Positions 36,702 to 47,485 are shown, counted from the stretch's first letter. The stretch: 64,000 nucleotides of DNA from Rhodococcus sp. 1168 (GCF_002091955.1 NZ_MKKY01000091.1:5001-69000), one strand, 5' to 3'. Numbers and translations: made by a program. Notes: a model not told the origin generated them from the sequence alone.

Positions 36702-37565
36702 CTATTTTTCGACGGCCGGCCCGAAGATGCCGTCCGGGAACACGTTCTGAGAGAGGAATGTGTCTCGCCAGGGCGACGCGAGCTCGACCAGACGTGCGGC
36801 GCCGTCTTCACCCAACGAAGCCCACGGTGCAAGCGCCAGATCGTCTGTGATGTCCTCGACAAGTGTGCGGATATCCTGCCCGTGCTCGGTCAACGCACCA
36901 TCCTTGTCGAGGATTTCACGGTCGGCAAGTGCCCCCACAGCCTCGTCCCACTGCTCGACGGACCAGCCACGACGCTTACGGGCGAACTCCTTTTCGAATC
37001 CATACCCCGTTGCGGTGTGAGTGATCAACGCTTCGATGCCATTCAATTCAGCGGTCTGCAAGGCAGCAATATGCCCATCCCCCCGGTGCTCGCGAAGCAG
37101 CGTCAGCGCATGCCATAGAACGAGGTGCGGTGCCGTAGGCCATTCGAGTTCGGCGTACGCGGAATACAGCGGCCGTCCATCGTCCCCGGGAATTCCACGA
37201 GCTGCTATCGAAGCAAGTTCGGCAGCTTCACTCATCTCGTGTGAAGAAACAACGTCAGCACCCATAAGCCTCGTGAAGGCCGCGTCCAACGCGCGATAGC
37301 GGATCTGCATGATCCTCTCCGGGGCACATATCGACCACGCAGCGGGAATCAACGGTGCAATCAGCTCACGGTTGAAGTTGTAAAAAGTGGCCGTCACAAC
37401 GCCAGCCCCCACTGCTCCCAACGGCGCAGCCCGGCCAGCGAAATAGCAGGCACGGCCGGCCAGGCCCGCGTCCACCAGCCCGTCTCGAGTCTCTGGGACG
37501 AAGTACGCCGCCGAATGAAGAAGTTCGAGTGCGCGAGCACTCCGGCCGGCAGTGGATGCGTCCAT
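36702..37565 (-). CDS. SCO6745 family protein
   Basis: A 287-residue, mostly helical protein of a family common in actinobacteria with no proven function. Recognisable segments are HSAAYFVPETRDGL near the N-terminus, FAGRAAPLGAVGAGVVTATFYNFN (about 44-67) and the C-terminal WSVEQWDEAVGALADREIL, which looks like a winged-helix end. No signal peptide or clear membrane helix. It is convergent with the ABC permease, 13 bases apart, and lies downstream of uvrB on the same strand after 92 bases. Confidence 0.75.
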   Translation of the reverse strand: MDASTAGRSARALELLHSAAYFVPETRDGLVDAGLAGRACYFAGRAAPLGAVGAGVVTATFYNFNRELIAPLIPAAWSICAPERIMQIRYRALDAAFTRLMGADVVSSHEMSEAAELASIAARGIPGDDGRPLYSAYAELEWPTAPHLVLWHALTLLREHRGDGHIAALQTAELNGIEALITHTATGYGFEKEFARKRRGWSVEQWDEAVGALADREILDKDGALTEHGQDIRTLVEDITDDLALAPWASLGEDGAARLVELASPWRDTFLSQNVFPDGIFGPAVEK

Positions 37566-37657
37566 GTCGTAAACCGTAGCGAACGCCCGGACCCTGCGTT
37601 GCGGCGCGTTACTACGGCGTGGTCGCGGCGCGTTGGCACGGCATGGCCGTGTCCGCG

Positions 37658-39820
37658 TTACTTCAGACCCGCCGCGTCCATCCCTCGGAGTTCCTTCTTC
37701 AGGTCCTGGATTTCGTCCCGTAGCCTGCCTGCAAGCTCGAACTGCAACTCGCGAGCTGCATTCATCATCTGGTCGGTAAGGTTCTTCACCAGGGCTGCCA
37801 GCTCGGCCCGCGGCATGGACTTGACGTCTTGCCCCTCGTATACGCCGGAACTGACCGCACGCCCCTTCTCGCCTTGGGCACGACGACCCCGACTCGAATT
37901 ACGCCCGGACCCACCGACTTCCACCGACTCGTCGGTGTCGTCGGCCTCCTCGTACACCTGATCGAGGATGTCCGCGATCTTCTTTCGAAGTGGTTGCGGA
38001 TCGACGCCCTTTTCCTTGTTGTAAGCCACCTGCTTCTCGCGGCGACGATCGGTTTCCTCGATGGCGTACTTCATCGAATCCGTCATCTTGTCCGCGTACA
38101 TGTGAACCTCGCCGGACACGTTACGAGCCGCGCGGCCAATTGTCTGAATCAAACTGGTGCCGCTACGAAGGAAGCCTTCCTTGTCCGCGTCGAGAATCGA
38201 AACGAGTGACACCTCCGGCAGATCGAGCCCCTCACGTAGGAGGTTGATACCGACCAGAACGTCGTACTCTCCGAGCCGCAGTTGGCGTAGCAACTCAACT
38301 CTTCGCAGAGTGTCGATGTCGGAGTGAAGGTATCGGACTCTGATGCCGAGCTCGAGCAAATAGTCGGTGAGGTCCTCGGACATCTTCTTCGTCAGTGTGG
38401 TGACCAAGATGCGCTCGTTCTTGTCTGCACGAATGCGAATCTCGTGAACGAGATCGTCGATCTGCCCCTTGGTCGGCTTGACGACAACCGCTGGATCGAT
38501 GAGTCCGGTGGGACGAATGACCTGTTCGACGAATTCTCCACCGGTCTGCCCCAGTTCGTACTTGCCCGGCGTCGCCGACAGATACACGGTTTGCCCGATC
38601 CGCTGGGTGAATTCCTCCCATGTCAATGGCCGGTTGTCCGTCGCCGACGGTAACCGGAAACCGAATTCGACCAGGTTGCGTTTGCGGGACATATCGCCCT
38701 CGTACATCGCGCCGATCTGAGGGACGGTCACATGGGACTCGTCGATTACCATGAGAAAATCCTCGGGAAAGTAGTCGATGAGCGTCGCGGGCGCTGTACC
38801 TGGGCCTCTGCCGTCGATGTGCCGCGAATAGTTCTCGATACCGGAGCAGAAACCAACCTGTTTGATCATCTCGAGGTCGTACTGAGTGCGCATGCGCAGT
38901 CGCTGAGCTTCGAGCAGCTTGCCCTTGCCCTCAAGCTCGGCGAGCCGATCCTCGAGTTCCGCCTCGATGTTCTTGACTGCCTTCTCCATACGCTCCGGGC
39001 CTGCAACGTAGTGCGTGGCGGGGAAGATCCGGACGGAGTCCACCTGACGGACGACATCACCGGTCAGAGGGTGCAGGTAATACAACGCCTCGATCTCGTC
39101 TCCGAAGAACTCGATCCGAATCGCCAGCTCCTCGTACGAGGGAATGATCTCGACCGTGTCACCTCGAACCCGGAATGAACCACGAGTGAAGGCCATGTCG
39201 TTGCGGGTGTACTGCACATCCACCAGAAGCCTCAACAGGGCATCGCGTGGAACCTCGACACCTACCTGCAGCTCGATGGACCGATCGACGTAGGACTGCG
39301 GGGTGCCCAGACCGTAGATGCAGGAAACCGAGGCGACAACCACTACGTCGCGCCGCGAGAGCAAGCTTGCCGTGGCAGAGTGCCGTAAGCGCTCGACGTC
39401 GTCGTTCACCGAGGAATCCTTCTCGATGTAAGTATCCGTCTGAGCGATGTAGGCCTCGGGTTGGTAGTAGTCGTAGTACGACACGAAATATTCGACCGAG
39501 TTGTTGGGAAGCATGTCTCGTAGCTCGTTGGCGAGCTGTGCGGCCAAAGTCTTGTTCGGGGCCATCACCAACGTGGGGCGCTGCAGCTTCTCGATGAGCC
39601 ATGCCGTCGTTGCAGACTTACCGGTACCGGTGGCACCGAGCAACACGATGTCCTTCTCGTCGGCCCTGATCCGGCGCTCGAGCTCGGCAATGGCGGCCGG
39701 CTGGTCTCCAGCCGGCTCGTACTCACTGACGACCTCGAATGCGGGCCCCGTGCGTTCGATGTCTCCGACGGGGCGGAAGTCCGAGTGAGCCACCACGGGA
39801 TGTTCGGATGCAAAGGCCAT
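37658..39820 (-). CDS. uvrB: excinuclease ABC subunit B
   Basis: UvrB verifies damage and positions UvrC in nucleotide excision repair. The 720-residue protein begins [18 protein letters not shown], as in mycobacteria. It has Walker [11 protein letters not shown] (61-70), the beta-hairpin region [11 protein letters not shown] (about 114-124), LVIDESHVT (Walker B-like) and QTIGRAARN. It ends with a UVR domain (about 675-715). Length is normal for actinobacteria. No LexA-type box was found upstream by eye. Confidence 0.97.
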   Translation of the reverse strand: MAFASEHPVVAHSDFRPVGDIERTGPAFEVVSEYEPAGDQPAAIAELERRIRADEKDIVLLGATGTGKSATTAWLIEKLQRPTLVMAPNKTLAAQLANELRDMLPNNSVEYFVSYYDYYQPEAYIAQTDTYIEKDSSVNDDVERLRHSATASLLSRRDVVVVASVSCIYGLGTPQSYVDRSIELQVGVEVPRDALLRLLVDVQYTRNDMAFTRGSFRVRGDTVEIIPSYEELAIRIEFFGDEIEALYYLHPLTGDVVRQVDSVRIFPATHYVAGPERMEKAVKNIEAELEDRLAELEGKGKLLEAQRLRMRTQYDLEMIKQVGFCSGIENYSRHIDGRGPGTAPATLIDYFPEDFLMVIDESHVTVPQIGAMYEGDMSRKRNLVEFGFRLPSATDNRPLTWEEFTQRIGQTVYLSATPGKYELGQTGGEFVEQVIRPTGLIDPAVVVKPTKGQIDDLVHEIRIRADKNERILVTTLTKKMSEDLTDYLLELGIRVRYLHSDIDTLRRVELLRQLRLGEYDVLVGINLLREGLDLPEVSLVSILDADKEGFLRSGTSLIQTIGRAARNVSGEVHMYADKMTDSMKYAIEETDRRREKQVAYNKEKGVDPQPLRKKIADILDQVYEEADDTDESVEVGGSGRNSSRGRRAQGEKGRAVSSGVYEGQDVKSMPRAELAALVKNLTDQMMNAARELQFELAGRLRDEIQDLKKELRGMDAAGLK

Positions 39821-39911
39821 GCTTTACAGGTTAGACGCGACTACTGACACGTTCGAGGCGATGCTGCGTTCGACCGTGCAGATCGGAACCGAACAGGTAA
39901 CTTGGTCAGTC

Positions 39912-40460
39912 ATGGACGGACACGCCGCAGAGGCTACTCGAGTGCACGTGCACGCCCCCAAAGTCGAATACTTCGACCTCGACGCGTCGACGAACACCGA
40001 CCCCAAGGGCTTCGTTCGCCCCGTTGACGAGTACAGCGCCGAGCCCTGGGGTTTGTACATGGCCAGGCCGTCCGATCATCCCCAGTTCGACTATCTGCAG
40101 TCCTGGTTGCTCCCGAGCCTCGGATTACGTGCGTCGATATTTCACTACCTACCGGGCCACCGACGTGATCAAAATTACTATGTCGACATCGGTGACTTCG
40201 TCGCTGCGCCGCACGTCTGGAAGTCGACCGACCACTACCTCGACATCACGGTGAGAACTGGGCGCGGATTCGACCTCCTCGACGCAGACGAACTCTTGCA
40301 GGCCCGCGTGGAGCATCACCTCGACGCGGCAACGGCGGAGCTTGCGATGCACCGTGCTGTGACGGCCATCGATGGACTTGCTCGGTTCGACTACGACCTG
40401 GACGCGTGGTTGGCATCGATCGGGATGCCGACCACGTGGCGCCCGCAAGCTGCCCGTTAG
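39912..40460 (+). CDS. DUF402 domain protein
   Basis: A 182-residue protein of the DUF402 family, which includes FomD-like nucleoside hydrolases and ribonuclease-linked domains. The core lies at about residues 65-150, with DQNYYVDIGDFVAAP and YLDITVRTGRGFDLLDADEL. These include conserved acidic positions for metal and phosphate chemistry. The ATG at 39912 gives a normal N-terminus; an earlier in-frame ATG at 39819 overlaps the uvrB start region. It is divergent from uvrB and its stop overlaps coaE by 4 bases. An equivalent gene lies near coaE in mycobacteria (Rv1632c, from memory). Confidence 0.75.
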   Translation: MDGHAAEATRVHVHAPKVEYFDLDASTNTDPKGFVRPVDEYSAEPWGLYMARPSDHPQFDYLQSWLLPSLGLRASIFHYLPGHRRDQNYYVDIGDFVAAPHVWKSTDHYLDITVRTGRGFDLLDADELLQARVEHHLDAATAELAMHRAVTAIDGLARFDYDLDAWLASIGMPTTWRPQAAR

Positions 40461-41674
40461 GCCTGCCAACCGGTTTTTTCGGCCCATTCCCACGCACGAA
40501 CGTAGGCGCGATCGAACCATGGCGCCTTCGAATCCGTATACGCGGTGACAGCTTCCTGATCGTCGGCAATCCCCTCGGCGACTGCGGCTGCTTTTCTCTT
40601 GATATCGAGGTATTCGGCAGCGGCCGCAGGATCAGCGCGAAGCCAATCACAAAATACGAGCGCGAACTGCTGAGCCGGCCAGCCGTCGACCCTGATGTAG
40701 ATGTTGGCCGTTCGGCCCGGATCGGCAGCTCCGTGAAATCGCATGCCCCACACCGCAGGATCTGATTCTCCCCCGATGCCGTACGCGGGCTTCGGATCGT
40801 CCGATTCGATGTGCTGGATGCGAGGAAAGCCGATCCGGTTCAACGGTTCTGTCAGCGAGTCGGCGACGCCCAGGCTGGTGACCGTGATCTGAATGTCGAT
40901 GGAGTCGACTGCTTCCATATCGGCAACAGCAGTCGATCCGATGTGATCGATTCTTACGGCTGCACTTCCACAGGCAACAGCAATACGGGCCGACAACCTG
41001 CCTGCCTGGTCCGTCCAGGTTGAATCCGATGCCACGAGGGTCGGATGGGTAGTAACGACGGTGCCCTCTCGTATGTTGCGCTCGAACGGTACGAGGCGGT
41101 CGAACCACAGGCTGCGCGCCACATCTTCGATGTCACCGTGCGCACCACTGTTGTCTATCCATACGTCGGCCGCGGCACGTCGTGCATCATCGGTCGCCTG
41201 GGCCGCGATCCGTGCCCGGACGTCCTGCTCGATCATCTTCCGCTGCCCGACCAAACGATTCACGCGCTCTTCCGCGTCGACATAGACCACGGCGACGAGA
41301 TGGAACAGTGCACCCATCTTGCCCTCGACCAACAGCGGAATGTCCTGAACGATCACTGCGTCCTCGGGTGCGCCCTCGACGAGTTCCGAGGTTCGCTGCC
41401 CCACCAGAGGGTGGACGATCGCATTCAGTTTACCTCGCGATTCGTCGTCTCGAAATGCCTTGGCCGCGAGTGCAGCGCGGTCGAGAGCTCCGTCCGGCCC
41501 GAGAATATCCTCCCCGAAAGTATCGACGAGTTGCGCTAATCCGTCCGTCCCTGGCTCGACAACTTCTCTTGCAATGACGTCGGCGTCTACCAAAACACCA
41601 CCGAGCCCGGCGAGAATCTTCGACACTGTGGACTTCCCTGCTCCGATGCCTCCGGTGAGGCCGAGTCTCAACAT
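40457..41674 (-). CDS. coaE: dephospho-CoA kinase with C-terminal GrpB/UPF0157 domain
   Basis: CoaE performs the last step of coenzyme A synthesis, phosphorylating dephospho-CoA with ATP. The 405-residue product has the N-terminal kinase domain (about 1-195) with Walker A GLTGGIGAGKST (5-16) and IVQDIPLLVE near residues 108-117. The second half (about 215-400) is a GrpB/UPF0157 nucleotidyltransferase-like domain with DHIGSTAV. The fusion is typical of mycobacteria and relatives, where the second domain has been linked to folding or control. The ATG at 41674 gives a standard N-terminus; an upstream frame to 41725 is unlikely. Confidence 0.94.
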   Translation of the reverse strand: MLRLGLTGGIGAGKSTVSKILAGLGGVLVDADVIAREVVEPGTDGLAQLVDTFGEDILGPDGALDRAALAAKAFRDDESRGKLNAIVHPLVGQRTSELVEGAPEDAVIVQDIPLLVEGKMGALFHLVAVVYVDAEERVNRLVGQRKMIEQDVRARIAAQATDDARRAAADVWIDNSGAHGDIEDVARSLWFDRLVPFERNIREGTVVTTHPTLVASDSTWTDQAGRLSARIAVACGSAAVRIDHIGSTAVADMEAVDSIDIQITVTSLGVADSLTEPLNRIGFPRIQHIESDDPKPAYGIGGESDPAVWGMRFHGAADPGRTANIYIRVDGWPAQQFALVFCDWLRADPAAAAEYLDIKRKAAAVAEGIADDQEAVTAYTDSKAPWFDRAYVRAWEWAEKTGWQA

Positions 41675-41805
41675 GGTGTCCAGTCTGTCATCGAACACGC
41701 CGAAGCACACCAGCCCCAAATGCACCAGCTTTACCGTCAGGTCCGTTATCTTCGACGTGCGAGATAAATATCTGCCGACCCACTGCTAGCGAAAAGGACC
41801 CTTCG

Positions 41806-42015
41806 ATGCGAAGCAATCAGATCCACCAGGGTCGGCACCGTCTCGGCATGGACTTGGGTGTTCACTGCGTGCTTATCCCCGAGATTGCCTTGGCGCTGGC
41901 CGACCATCGGCGAAACTGGTTCACCGCTTTGCTGAGCCCGGCTCGACACAGCTTCGCCACCATGCGCAAGCGGACGTCCACCGTTGGTCAGTGGAGTCCC
42001 GCCGTCGCAGGCTGA
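41806..42015 (+). CDS. possible small protein of unknown function
   Basis: A 69-residue open frame preceded by AAAAGGA eight bases before the ATG and followed 22 bases after its stop by a strong intrinsic terminator on the same strand. The product is basic, with a short hydrophobic stretch near residues 20-31 (HCVLIPEIALALA). It matches no family that can be named. It could instead be the inside of a small untranslated RNA ending at the same terminator. Both neighbours, coaE and rpsA, read the other way. Confidence 0.4.
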   Translation: MRSNQIHQGRHRLGMDLGVHCVLIPEIALALADHRRNWFTALLSPARHSFATMRKRTSTVGQWSPAVAG

Positions 42016-42037
42016 GTCAGACCCCGCAGAACTCGAA

Positions 42038-42072
42038 ATAGGCCCGAATCCACCTGGATCGGGTCTATTTTT
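42038..42072 (+). terminator. strong plus-strand terminator between rpsA and coaE
   Basis: ATAGGCCCG-A-ATCC, loop ACCT, GGAT-CGGGTCTAT followed by TTTT: about 13 base pairs with one bulge and one G-T pair, then a U-tract. The orientation is plus, although both flanking annotated genes are on the minus strand, so an unannotated plus-strand transcript should end here. Confidence 0.8.
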
Positions 42073-42120
42073 GCGTGCGCATACCGGGGCTGATAAAACT
42101 CGCAACACAAGTACTGTCGA

Positions 42121-42159
42121 CGAAGAAATGCCCCGGCTCTGAGTACAGAACCGGGGCAT
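42121..42159 (-). terminator. terminator of rpsA
   Basis: On the minus strand ATGCCCCGG, a 14-base loop, CCGGGGCAT and then TTTCTTCG: a nine-pair stem with a short T-rich tail. It starts 34 bases after the rpsA stop codon. Confidence 0.75.
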
Positions 42160-42192
42160 CACTCTCACACCCTCACGGGTGGACTACTTCTA

Positions 42193-43671
42193 TCAGGCGT
42201 TGCCCGACAGCTTCTCGCGCAGCGCAGCAAGCTGTGCGTCGCTGGCAAGCGATCCACCGGTCGAAGCCGGAGCCGACGCTGCGGGAGCATCGCCTTCTGC
42301 TTCGGCAGGGGCCTGGCCCGACTCCGAGGAGTAGTTGGTGTTGGCAGCCTCGGCAGCTTCGTCCTTGGCTGTCTTCTCCATCTGAGCGGTGTGCATCTTG
42401 TGACGACGCTCAGCCTCGGCGTAGCGGCCTTCCCACTCTTCACGCTGCTTCTCGTAACCTTCGAGCCATTCGTTGGTCTCGGAGTCGAAGCCTTCGGGGA
42501 AGATGTAGTTACCACCCTCGTCGTACGAGTCGGCCATGCCGTACTTGGACGGATCGAACTCTTCTGCGTAGTCCTCGTTGGCCTGCTTGAGGCTCAACGA
42601 GATTCGACGACGCTCGAGATCGATGTCGATGACCTTGACGAGTGCGTCGTCGCCGACACCCACGACCTGGTCCGGAACCTCCACGTGGCGCTCGGCCAAC
42701 TCGGAGATGTGCACGAGGCCCTCGATGCCCTCTTCGACGCGAACGAACGCACCGAACGGAACGAGCTTGGTGACCTTACCGGGAACGATCTGACCGATCG
42801 CGTGTGTGCGAGCGAACTGGCGCCACGGATCTTCCTGAGTCGCCTTGAGCGAGAGAGAAACGCGCTCGCGGTCCAGGTCGACGTCGAGAACCTCGACGGT
42901 GACCTCGGTGCCGACCTCGACAACCTCGGACGGGTGATCGATGTGCTTCCAGGAAAGCTCGGACACGTGCACGAGTCCGTCGACGCCGCCCAGGTCCACG
43001 AAGGCACCGAAGTTGACGATGGAAGAGACGACGCCCTTGCGGACCTGCCCCTTCTGGAGCTGGTGCAGGAACTCGCTGCGAACCTCGGACTGAGTCTGCT
43101 CGAGCCATGCGCGGCGCGACAGGACCACGTTGTTGCGGTTCTTGTCGAGCTCGATGATCTTGGCCTCGATCTCCTTGCCGACGTACGGCTGGAGGTCGCG
43201 GACGCGACGCATCTCGACGAGCGAGGCGGGAAGGAAGCCACGGAGACCGATGTCGAGGATGAGTCCACCCTTGACGACCTCGATGACGGTGCCCTTGACG
43301 GCCTCGTCCTTCTCCTTGAGCTCTTCGATCGTGCCCCAAGCGCGCTCGTACTGAGCTCGCTTCTTGGACAGGATCAAACGGCCTTCCTTGTCCTCCTTGG
43401 TGAGAACGAGTGCTTCGATCGCATCTCCCACGGAGACGACCTCGTTGGGGTCGACGTCGTGCTTGATGGAGAGCTCGCGGGAAGGAATGACACCTTCGGT
43501 TTTGTAACCGATGTCGAGCAGAACCTCGTCACGATCGACCTTGACGATGGTGCCTTCGACAATGTCACCATCGTTGAAGTACTTGATCGTGGCATCGATC
43601 GCCGCGAGAAAATCCTCTGCGGAGCCGATATCGTTTACGGCCACCTGCGGTGAGGTAGTAGTTGAGGGCAT
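42193..43671 (-). CDS. rpsA: 30S ribosomal protein S1
   Basis: S1 helps the small subunit bind and unfold mRNA. The 492-residue protein has four S1 RNA-binding domains, at about residues 35-105, 120-190, 207-280 and 294-365, each with a GxVxxIxxFGAFVxL-like core, strongest in domains three and four. This is the actinobacterial layout, shorter than the six-domain E. coli protein. The acidic, Ala-rich tail is about 120 residues. In mycobacteria the rpsA C-terminus has been discussed as a pyrazinamide target. A 278-base spacer upstream is shared with the divergent methyltransferase gene. Confidence 0.97.
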   Translation of the reverse strand: MPSTTTSPQVAVNDIGSAEDFLAAIDATIKYFNDGDIVEGTIVKVDRDEVLLDIGYKTEGVIPSRELSIKHDVDPNEVVSVGDAIEALVLTKEDKEGRLILSKKRAQYERAWGTIEELKEKDEAVKGTVIEVVKGGLILDIGLRGFLPASLVEMRRVRDLQPYVGKEIEAKIIELDKNRNNVVLSRRAWLEQTQSEVRSEFLHQLQKGQVRKGVVSSIVNFGAFVDLGGVDGLVHVSELSWKHIDHPSEVVEVGTEVTVEVLDVDLDRERVSLSLKATQEDPWRQFARTHAIGQIVPGKVTKLVPFGAFVRVEEGIEGLVHISELAERHVEVPDQVVGVGDDALVKVIDIDLERRRISLSLKQANEDYAEEFDPSKYGMADSYDEGGNYIFPEGFDSETNEWLEGYEKQREEWEGRYAEAERRHKMHTAQMEKTAKDEAAEAANTNYSSESGQAPAEAEGDAPAASAPASTGGSLASDAQLAALREKLSGNA

Positions 43672-43949
43672 GTGTTGAGTTGCTCCGGACGGGTTGGGTA
43701 TCGGTTGATGGATGTTCGGTCGGACTTAGCGAGTGTTGAAACAAGTGCTGAACTGTAGATCCGGTCAGTGGAACAAACGGCGGACAAGAATCTTCCCTGA
43801 GAAGTTCTGCAGAACTGCTGCACCCGGCATTGCTCTCGAATCCGAGAATCGAACACTAGAACCGCGCTGGCCCGCAGCATGTACACACTCGCGTCCAACA
43901 GGGTACGCGAGATGATCACACTCCGGCAAACCCGACTAACGTGTCGTCG

Positions 43950-44807
43950 ATGACCGATAGTTCGCTCCCTCCCAACACCCCACCGGCGGAACCGCAGTTA
44001 CCGATTCACCCTGGTCGCGGGAGGCTGAGCTCCCAAGCCAGCGATCGCGCAAGCCGCTCGTGGTGGGACTCGGATGCGGACGAGTACCACCGCAGTCACG
44101 GCGAGTTCCTCGGTGTCGAATCCGAACAGGGCGAATTCGTCTGGTGCCCGGAAGGACTTCACGAGGGTGACGCCCACCTCCTAGGTGAGATATCCGGCAA
44201 GCGCATCCTCGAGGTGGGCTGCGGATCAGCGCCGTGCGCCCGCTGGCTGGCCGCTCACGGCGCACATGCCGTCGGTCTGGACATCTCCGCCGGAATGCTT
44301 GCTCGGGGACTCGACGCGATGGCCGCCTCGGGTACACCTGTGCCGCTGATTCAGGCGAGCGCAGAGTCCTTACCCTTCGCAGACGAAAGTTTCGACATCG
44401 CCTGCTCTGCATTCGGGGCGGTACCCTTCGTCGCCGACTCGGCGAACGTGATGGCCGAGGTCGCGCGAGTCCTCGCACCGGGCGGAATCTGGGTATTCGC
44501 CGTCAACCACCCGATGCGATGGATTTTTCCGGATGACCCGGGGGAAGCCGGGTTGACCGCATCCATTCCATACTTCGACCGAACGCCGTATGTCGAGTTC
44601 GACAGCGAGGGCATACCTACGTACGTCGAGCACCACCGCACGATCGGCGATCGGGTCCGCGAAATCGTTGCAGCAGGCCTTGAGGTGCGCGACATCATCG
44701 AACCCGACTGGCCCGAATGGCTCGATCAGGAGTGGGGACAGTGGAGTCCGCTCCGTGGGCAGCTTTTTCCCGGCACCGCTATCTTCAGCTGCAGGAAGCC
44801 CGACTAG
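43950..44807 (+). CDS. class I SAM-dependent methyltransferase
   Basis: A 285-residue cytoplasmic methyltransferase. Motif I is [16 protein letters not shown] (about residues 90-105), followed by GLDISAGML (motif II), [17 protein letters not shown] (motif post-I/III) and [17 protein letters not shown]. The N-terminal 40 residues are Pro-rich and likely flexible. The substrate is unknown; the general fold fits small-molecule methyltransferases. No Shine-Dalgarno precedes the ATG; a GTG three codons earlier is a possible start. It is divergent from rpsA and overlaps the convergent ABC ATPase by 4 bases. Confidence 0.82.
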   Translation: MTDSSLPPNTPPAEPQLPIHPGRGRLSSQASDRASRSWWDSDADEYHRSHGEFLGVESEQGEFVWCPEGLHEGDAHLLGEISGKRILEVGCGSAPCARWLAAHGAHAVGLDISAGMLARGLDAMAASGTPVPLIQASAESLPFADESFDIACSAFGAVPFVADSANVMAEVARVLAPGGIWVFAVNHPMRWIFPDDPGEAGLTASIPYFDRTPYVEFDSEGIPTYVEHHRTIGDRVREIVAAGLEVRDIIEPDWPEWLDQEWGQWSPLRGQLFPGTAIFSCRKPD

Positions 44808-45565
44808 AGCAGCTTGGACAGAAACAGCTTTGTGCGATCGTGTTGCGGGTTCGCGAGCAACGACCGCGGCTCCCCGGTTTCCACGACTACTCCGGCGTCC
44901 ATGAACACGAGCTGGTCTGCGACTTCGCGTGCGAAACCCATCTCGTGGGTGACGACGATCATCGTCATACCGTCCTTGGCGAGTTGTTTCATGACACCGA
45001 GGACCTCGCCGACCAATTCGGGATCGAGGGCCGAGGTCGGCTCGTCGAACAGCATCAGCTTCGGATCCATGGCAAGGGCCCGCGCAATGGCAACGCGCTG
45101 CTGTTGGCCACCAGAGAGCTGAGCCGGATACGCGCCCGACTTCTCACTGAGCCCGACCCGGTCCAAGAGCTCCATGGCCCGTGCGGTCGCGTCCTTCTTC
45201 TTGATCTTTTTGACCTGAGTCGGAGCTTCGATGATGTTTTCGAGCGCAGTTCGGTGCGGAAACAAATTGAAATGCTGGAAGACCATTCCGATGTCGCTGC
45301 GCTGCTTGGCAGCCTTCTTCGGATGGAGTTCGTAGAGCTTGCCGTTCTTCTCCTCGTACCCGACAAGTTCGTCGTCTACGTAGAGACGGCCTGCATTGAC
45401 CTGCTCGAGGTGATTGATGCACCGCAGAAATGTCGACTTTCCCGAACCTGAAGGCCCCACCATGCACAGGACCTGGCCCTTGTCGATTTCGAGCGAGATC
45501 CCGTTGAGAACCCGTAGCGCACCGAAGCTTTTGCACACCTGGTCGGCCTTGACCATGGGACTCAC
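44804..45565 (-). CDS. polar amino acid ABC transporter ATPase (GlnQ type)
   Basis: The ATPase of an amino acid importer, 253 residues. Walker A is [13 protein letters not shown] (about 36-48), the signature is [17 protein letters not shown] (about 145-161) and Walker B is [14 protein letters not shown]. These match GlnQ/HisP-type ATPases closely. The GTG start overlaps the permease stop (GTGA); an ATG three codons later is equally possible. It closes a binding protein-permease-ATPase operon on the minus strand. Confidence 0.92.
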   Translation of the reverse strand: MSPMVKADQVCKSFGALRVLNGISLEIDKGQVLCMVGPSGSGKSTFLRCINHLEQVNAGRLYVDDELVGYEEKNGKLYELHPKKAAKQRSDIGMVFQHFNLFPHRTALENIIEAPTQVKKIKKKDATARAMELLDRVGLSEKSGAYPAQLSGGQQQRVAIARALAMDPKLMLFDEPTSALDPELVGEVLGVMKQLAKDGMTMIVVTHEMGFAREVADQLVFMDAGVVVETGEPRSLLANPQHDRTKLFLSKLL

Positions 45566-46530
45566 ATCGCACCGCCCTCGGAGGATCGCGGCACCATCAG
45601 TGGCTTGCCGCCCTGGGCATCAGCGAGAGCCTGCAGTTGACGATTCGTCAAGGTTCGCGACACGCCCTTCGAATAGTGACGCTCGAGAAAATACTGACCG
45701 ACCATCAGCACACTCGTGATGACGAGATACCAGGTCGATGCCACCAGGAGCAACGGAACCGGCTCGAAGTTCGCGCCAGAAATATCCCGTGCGCGGCCGT
45801 AGAGATCACCGCTGAACGGGACGGCTACGACGAGCGAGGTGGTCTTGAGCAGACTGATCAACTCGTTGCCGGTCGGCGGAATGATCACACGCATCGCCTG
45901 CGGCAGCACAGTTCGGCGCATCGTCTGCGACCAGGACATCCCGAGCGCCGTCGATGCCTCGACCTGTCCTTCACCAACAGAGTTGACACCCGCGCGGACG
46001 ATCTCGGCCATGTAGGCGGCCTCGTTCAGCGCCAAGCCGATGACTGCGAACACAAATGCGTTACTCAGCGTCTGCAGGTTGAACGTGGCGAACTGCACGC
46101 TGAACGGTATTCCGAGCGCCACCTCCTTGTAGATCGACGGAAGGAGGCCCCAGAACACGAGCTGGACGTAGATCGGAGTTCCACGAAAGACCCACAGATA
46201 GACCAACGCGGCGCTTCGAAGAATCGGGTTCGGCGACAACCGCATCACGGCCACCACGACGCCCAGCACGACAGCGATGATCATCGAGTACACGGTGAGT
46301 TGCACCGTCAAACCGACACCTGTGCCGATCCTCGAGTCGAACAGGTAGCGGCCGTACGTGTCCCAAGCGAAGGCTGGATTTGTCGCTGCTCCGTAAGCGA
46401 ACAGCGCAAACAAGACAATCACGACCAGTGCCGCTGCCCACCTACCCGGATGCCGCAACGGAATAGCCTTGATGGGTACCTGATCGGCACCCTCGCTGTG
46501 TTCGGAGGGATTCACCGCAGAGGTGGACAC
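45562..46530 (-). CDS. polar amino acid ABC transporter permease
   Basis: A 322-residue inner membrane permease of the His/Glu/Gln family. After an N-terminal tail of about 30 residues there are about five or six membrane helices. The EAA loop [20 protein letters not shown], which docks the ATPase, is near residues 185-204. A hydrophilic tail of about 40 residues follows the last helix, longer than usual. The GTG at 46530 is preferred because GAGGGGG lies upstream; a frame to 46551 is possible. A single permease gene suggests a homodimer. Confidence 0.92.
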   Translation of the reverse strand: MSTSAVNPSEHSEGADQVPIKAIPLRHPGRWAAALVVIVLFALFAYGAATNPAFAWDTYGRYLFDSRIGTGVGLTVQLTVYSMIIAVVLGVVVAVMRLSPNPILRSAALVYLWVFRGTPIYVQLVFWGLLPSIYKEVALGIPFSVQFATFNLQTLSNAFVFAVIGLALNEAAYMAEIVRAGVNSVGEGQVEASTALGMSWSQTMRRTVLPQAMRVIIPPTGNELISLLKTTSLVVAVPFSGDLYGRARDISGANFEPVPLLLVASTWYLVITSVLMVGQYFLERHYSKGVSRTLTNRQLQALADAQGGKPLMVPRSSEGGAM

Positions 46531-46570
46531 TGGGCGCCCCCTCCCCCACAAATCTGGATCGATATCGACA

Positions 46571-47485
46571 TCAGCTGACTGCGCCGTTGATCTTTGCTTC
46601 CTTGATCACGCCGGCTTCGACGCCCCAGTTCTCGGCAATGGTCTGGTACTGACCGTTGTCGATCAGGTATTGCACAGCCTGCTGCAACGACGCGGCCAGC
46701 GGCGATCCCTTGGCAACCGGGTAGCCGTACGGAGCGGAGTCGAAGACCTCACCCGCAGCTTCGAGCTGGTCACCGGTCTGCTTGATTGCGTAGGCAGTCA
46801 CCGGCGAGTCCGCGGACATGGCGTCGACCCGCCCGAGAACGAGAGCATTGGCCGCGTCGTCCTGGCTGTCGAACTTCAGAATGTCGATGGCGGGCTTCCC
46901 CGCTGCCACGCACGCTGCACTCTTGCCGGGAACTTCTTCTTGGTCTTGGATCGTGGTCGTCTGGACTGCGACCTTGAGTCCGCACGCGTCGGTGGGGTCG
47001 ACCTTGCCGCCCGCTTGCTGCGCCCACTGGGTGCCGGCGTTGAAGTACGTCGTGAAGTCGACCGAGTTTTCACGTTCTTTGGTGTCGGTGAACGACGACA
47101 TACCCAAGTCGTAGGTTCCGGCCTGCACCGACGGAATGATCCGATCGAAGTCGGCCTCCTCGTATTGGGCGGTTACTCCCAGAACACCTGCGACGGCATC
47201 CATCAGGTCGACATCGAATCCGATGATCTTGCCAGTGGCGTCCTTGAACTCGTTGGGCGAGTATGGAACGTTGACACCGACGACCAACGTGCCGGAGTCC
47301 TGGTTCTTCTGCGGGAGCGTCGCGGCAACTTCGGCCACCTCGCTGATCTCCACCGCTGCCTTCTCGTCGGCGGCCGGAGCGCCTCCGTCCTCGGTGTTCT
47401 GAGCGCATGCCGTCAGCAGAAGAGCCCCGGTTCCACAGAGCGCCAGAATGATTCGCGCGGGCCTCGAATACGAGCGTGCAAACAA
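46571..47485 (-). CDS. amino acid ABC transporter substrate-binding lipoprotein
   Basis: A 304-residue extracellular receptor of the importer. The signal peptide ends in the lipobox LLTAC, with Cys27 as the lipid-modified residue. The mature part is a type II binding fold with VGVNVPYSPNEF near residue 68, IIGFDVDLMDAVAGVLG near 86, and SSFTDTKERENSVDFTTYF near 130, as in glutamate/polar amino acid receptors. TTG is the start, with GGAGG seven bases before it. Glutamate, glutamine or a similar ligand is a family guess. Confidence 0.92.
   Translation of the reverse strand: MFARSYSRPARIILALCGTGALLLTACAQNTEDGGAPAADEKAAVEISEVAEVAATLPQKNQDSGTLVVGVNVPYSPNEFKDATGKIIGFDVDLMDAVAGVLGVTAQYEEADFDRIIPSVQAGTYDLGMSSFTDTKERENSVDFTTYFNAGTQWAQQAGGKVDPTDACGLKVAVQTTTIQDQEEVPGKSAACVAAGKPAIDILKFDSQDDAANALVLGRVDAMSADSPVTAYAIKQTGDQLEAAGEVFDSAPYGYPVAKGSPLAASLQQAVQYLIDNGQYQTIAENWGVEAGVIKEAKINGAVS

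Noticed and set aside
40457..41674. coaE-GrpB fusion as a novelty
   Set aside because: The same fusion is established in mycobacteria and relatives.
41746..42168. Minus-strand 140-codon frame between coaE and rpsA
   Set aside because: It runs through both terminator hairpins in the gap and has Ser/Gly/Arg shadow composition.
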